Below, one piece after another: positions 14,713 to 17,093 of a DNA stretch of 17,093 bases. This DNA comes from Bacillota bacterium (GTDB lineage: Bacteria > Bacillota > Desulfotomaculia > Desulfotomaculales > JAJYZD01). The position numbers and the translations under genes were made by a program. The DNA lies in NCBI GenBank assembly GCA_021800315.1, contig JAJYZD010000056.1:1-17093 (forward strand), read 5' to 3'. Position 1 is the stretch's first letter; every line of letters starts with the position of its first letter. The notes under the pieces are model-generated. The model saw only the letters and a program-made list of their open reading frames with translations, did not search any database and was not told where the DNA came from.

Positions 14713-16500
14713 TTGACAGACATGCACAAGGACATGATCCGCAACCTGGCCATTATCGCCCACGTCGACCACGGCAAGACCACCCTCGTGGACGCCATGC
14801 TCAGGCAAAGCGGTGTATTTCACGATAAGCAGGTCGTCGAAGAGCGGATCATGGACCGCGGTGACCTGGAGCGGGAACGGGGCATCACCATCATGGCCAA
14901 AAACACGGCTGTTTTCTACAACGGCTACCGCTTGAACATCGTCGACACCCCGGGGCATGCCGACTTCGGGGGGGAGGTCGAACGCATCGTCCTGATGGTG
15001 GACGGGGTGCTCCTGCTGGTCGACGCCGTGGAAGGCCCGATGGCCCAGACCCGTTTCGTTTTGCGCAAGGCCCTGGAGGCCAAACTGTTCCCCATCGTGG
15101 TGATCAACAAGATCGACCGGGTCAACGCCCGCCCGGCCGAAGTGCTCGATGAAATCATAGAACTGTTCATCGACCTGGATGCCGACGACGAGCAGCTGGA
15201 CTTCCCGGTAATCTACACGAACGCCCGGGACGGAGTGTCGTCGCTCGATCCGGCCACACGCGGCACGGACCTCAAGCCGCTGATGGAGATGATCGTGAAG
15301 AATATTCCGCCTCCGGCGGGCGATGAAAACGCCCCGCTCCAGCTCGGAGTCAGCATGATCGATTACGATCCCTACCTGGGGCGCCAGGCCGTCGGCCGCA
15401 TCGTAAACGGCCGGATAGCCTCCCGGCAGGAGGTGGCGGTGATCGCGCCCGACGGATCGTCCCGCCGGCAAAGGCTTTCAGGTCTGTTCGTTTACAGCGG
15501 TCTGAGAAAGGAACCGGCGGAAGAGGCGGTCACCGGGGAGATTGTGGTGGTGGCCGGGTTGGAAGACGTCAACGTGGGCAACACCGTCGCCGATCCGGAG
15601 AATCCCGTGCCGCTGGCCTTCGTCGCCATCGACGAGCCGACGGTGGCGGTCAGCTTCCGGGTGAACAAGAGTCCTTTCGCCGGCCGGGAGGGCGAATACG
15701 TAACCTCCCGCAAACTGGGCGAAAGACTGCTGAAGGAATTGGAGTCGGACGTCAGCCTGCGGGTGGAATCGACGGATTCGCCGGATTGTTTCCTGGTCGC
15801 CGGCCGCGGGGAGTTGCACCTTTCCATTCTCATCGAAACCATGCGCCGGGAAGGTTATGAATTCGAGGTGTCCCGGCCCCGGGTCATTGAAAAGGAGATA
15901 GACGGCCGAAGGTGCGAGCCGGTGGAGTTGTTGAACGCGGAAGTGCCGGACGGCTTCGTCGGCATAGTGATGGACCGTCTCGGACCCCGTAAGAGCGAAC
16001 TGGTCAACATGACCGCCAAGGGCGACGGGACGGTGCGGCTGGAATTCCACGTTCCCACGCGCGGCCTGTTCGGCTTCCGTTCCGAATTCCTCACCGACAC
16101 CAAGGGTTTGGGTGTCCTGCACCACTCCTTCCATCATTACGCCCCTTACCGGGGTGAGATCCAGACCCGCCTGCGGGGATCGCTGGTGGCTTTTGAAACC
16201 GGGGCGACCACCGGCTACGGCTTGGAAAACGCCCAGGAAAGAGGCGAACTCTTTGTGGGACCAGGCGTGCCGGTGTACAAGGGGATGGTGGTGGGCGAGA
16301 ATGCCCGGCCCGGCGACATGCCCCTAAATGTTTGCAAGAAGAAGCAGTTGACCAATGTCCGCAGTTCCACCTCCGACATCGCCGTCAAGCTGACGCCGTA
16401 CCGGCAGATGAGCCTGGAGAAATGCCTGGAGTTTATCGCCGACGACGAACTCCTGGAGGTAACCCCGAAGTCCCTGCGGATGCGGAAGAGCCCGCAATAA
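14713..16500 (+). CDS. typA: Ribosome-associated GTPase TypA/BipA
   Basis: The protein is 595 residues from TTG 14713. It carries the translational GTPase motifs G1 AHVDHGKT (16-23), G2 RERGITI, G3 DTPGHADF and G4 NKID, then the beta-barrel domain, two alpha/beta domains (ESDVSLRVEST..., RGELHLSILIETMRREGYEFEVSRP) and the TypA-specific C-terminal domain (VGENARPGDMPLNVCKKKQLTNVR in two parts, ending RMRKSPQ). TypA binds the ribosome at the EF-G site and helps ribosome assembly and translation under stress. Start choice: AGGAG at 14702-14706 is 6 nt before TTG 14713; ATG 14722 is the alternative with a long spacing of about 11-15 nt, and GTG 14692 has no Shine-Dalgarno. Length is normal for the family (about 600). 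Confidence 0.96.
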   Translation: MTDMHKDMIRNLAIIAHVDHGKTTLVDAMLRQSGVFHDKQVVEERIMDRGDLERERGITIMAKNTAVFYNGYRLNIVDTPGHADFGGEVERIVLMVDGVLLLVDAVEGPMAQTRFVLRKALEAKLFPIVVINKIDRVNARPAEVLDEIIELFIDLDADDEQLDFPVIYTNARDGVSSLDPATRGTDLKPLMEMIVKNIPPPAGDENAPLQLGVSMIDYDPYLGRQAVGRIVNGRIASRQEVAVIAPDGSSRRQRLSGLFVYSGLRKEPAEEAVTGEIVVVAGLEDVNVGNTVADPENPVPLAFVAIDEPTVAVSFRVNKSPFAGREGEYVTSRKLGERLLKELESDVSLRVESTDSPDCFLVAGRGELHLSILIETMRREGYEFEVSRPRVIEKEIDGRRCEPVELLNAEVPDGFVGIVMDRLGPRKSELVNMTAKGDGTVRLEFHVPTRGLFGFRSEFLTDTKGLGVLHHSFHHYAPYRGEIQTRLRGSLVAFETGATTGYGLENAQERGELFVGPGVPVYKGMVVGENARPGDMPLNVCKKKQLTNVRSSTSDIAVKLTPYRQMSLEKCLEFIADDELLEVTPKSLRMRKSPQ

Positions 16501-16565
16501 GAGGAGCGGTCCGGCCGCCCGCGGCTCCCTTATCCGGGTTCTCCGCCCATGGAGCCGTATTTCTG

Positions 16566-16604
16566 CACAGGGGTGATTGAGCGATCGCCCCTGTGTATTG
16601 TTTT
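16566..16604 (+). terminator. Rho-independent terminator after typA
   Basis: CACAGGGGTGAT (16566-16577) pairs with ATCGCCCCTGTG (16584-16595) over 12 bp with one T-G pair and loop TGAGCG. TATTGTTTT follows. It is the strongest stem in the window. Confidence 0.85.
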
Positions 16605-17093
16605 CCCCCGCAGTTCTCCCCGCATTGCGGGCCGGCATATCACCCGCGGGAAACCTTCGGAATAATCGGCCCGATCCGTTCGCCGGTCGGCGGAAAAGCA
16701 CAGATATTGAAAATTTACATAGGAAGTACCGGGTCTAATCCTATCATCCTCTCTGATAATTTAGCCTCCACTATTGAAGATTTGATCGCCATTTAACCCT
16801 TCATCACACAACCGCCTGGAACATGCCTGTTAATGCGGTCAAGCCGTGCCGTCGGCGGCGGAAAGCAGACGCATGTTGTGAAAATACCCTCAAGATCAAG
16901 AGGTTTTTCCTATAATTCTACCCTTTATTTTCTCTGCTGCTGATCCCCGTCCGGCCGAAAAGGACCGATGGCTGGAAAGCCGGCCCCAGACGCGGGCTTC
17001 CGTCCAAACCAAACCCGGCAGATTACGATGAAGCTTACTTGACAATTGCCACAGATTCATGTGTTAAAAGCGTTGCAATCCCGGAGCATAATT
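16605..17093. other. Non-coding stretch downstream of typA
   Basis: About 490 nt with no convincing gene on either strand. An AT-rich patch (about 16690-16800) differs in composition from the surrounding DNA and could be decayed or foreign sequence. At 16966-17008 the sequence can fold on itself (GGAC...GTCC outside, GGAA-GCC with GGC-TTCC inside). I recognise no known RNA family here. Confidence 0.4.
17039..17067 (+). promoter_or_regulatory. Possible outward-facing promoter at the window edge
   Basis: A perfect TTGACA (17039-17044) is followed after 17 nt by TGTTAA (17062-17067), a weak -10. If real it drives a gene beyond the right edge. Confidence 0.4.

Noticed and set aside
16593..16796. 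67-codon frame ending in SDNLASTIEDLIAI
   Set aside because: The tail looks protein-like, but the start lies in the typA terminator with no ribosome-binding site and nothing matches a known family; at most a relic.
16911..16916. TATAAT in the right-hand gene-free stretch
   Set aside because: There is no -35 at a usable distance and no TG extension. The preceding CCTC...GAGG-TTTTT is only a 4-bp stem, too weak to call a terminator.
1..17093. CRISPR arrays, tRNA, rRNA, insertion sequences or integrases
   Set aside because: I looked for spaced repeats, cloverleaf ends and transposase or recombinase motifs by eye and saw none; a tRNA or Rfam scan would settle small RNAs.

Overview
The window reads as a GC-rich (roughly 60-65% by eye), rod-type Firmicute of the Desulfotomaculum/Pelotomaculum/Moorella kind. 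The reasons are strong Shine-Dalgarno sites with GTG and TTG starts, intrinsic terminators with long T-runs, an AbrB-PIN toxin-antitoxin pair, DUF362-ferredoxin and LUD/CCG-type iron-sulfur proteins typical of anaerobes, and a TypA GTPase. The taxonomic call is inference; there is no rRNA gene to anchor it.

Layout. (1) 1-649: end of an AbrB/MazE-type antitoxin followed at once by a PIN-domain toxin. (2) 746-2045, minus strand: a major facilitator superfamily (MFS) exporter whose frame is broken by a 1-nt shift near 1320-1400. It has a recognisable promoter, a hairpin in the leader, and its only good ribosome-binding site sits in front of a CTG codon. (3) 2268-5702, plus strand: a probable operon of a nitrilase-superfamily amidohydrolase, a DUF362 + 2x[4Fe-4S] protein and a Ycf48/BNR-type beta-propeller lipoprotein. 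(4) 5783-6185: a relic that joins the start of a LUD-type protein to the C-terminal CCG (cysteine-rich) half of a GlcF/LutA-like iron-sulfur protein and then frameshifts. It overlaps the start of an intact SplB/COG1533-type radical SAM protein (6175-6960), which ends in a strong terminator (7023-7059). (5) 7222-9563: a two-gene ABC-2 type exporter (ATPase, then membrane protein with an ATGA overlap), closed by another strong terminator. (6) 9645-14448: a TetR regulator with a palindromic operator at its own promoter, followed 21 nt later by an 877-residue rifampin-phosphotransferase-like PEP-utilising enzyme, then a B12-binding radical SAM protein resembling hopanoid C-3 methylase (HpnR). A terminator follows. 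(7) 14713-16500: typA/bipA under an extended -10 promoter, with a strong terminator. (8) 16501-17093: about 590 nt with no convincing gene, holding a terminator, structured DNA and a possible promoter facing out of the window.

How the genes may work together. The most coherent unit is the TetR / Rph-like / HpnR-like cluster, with the ABC exporter just upstream. It looks like a ligand-inducible response in which one enzyme probably phosphorylates a small molecule with ATP and another probably methylates a lipid or other C-H substrate. That joint role is inference. The broken MFS gene and the LUD/CCG relic show that parts of this region are decaying. I see no CRISPR array, tRNA, rRNA, transposase or integrase.
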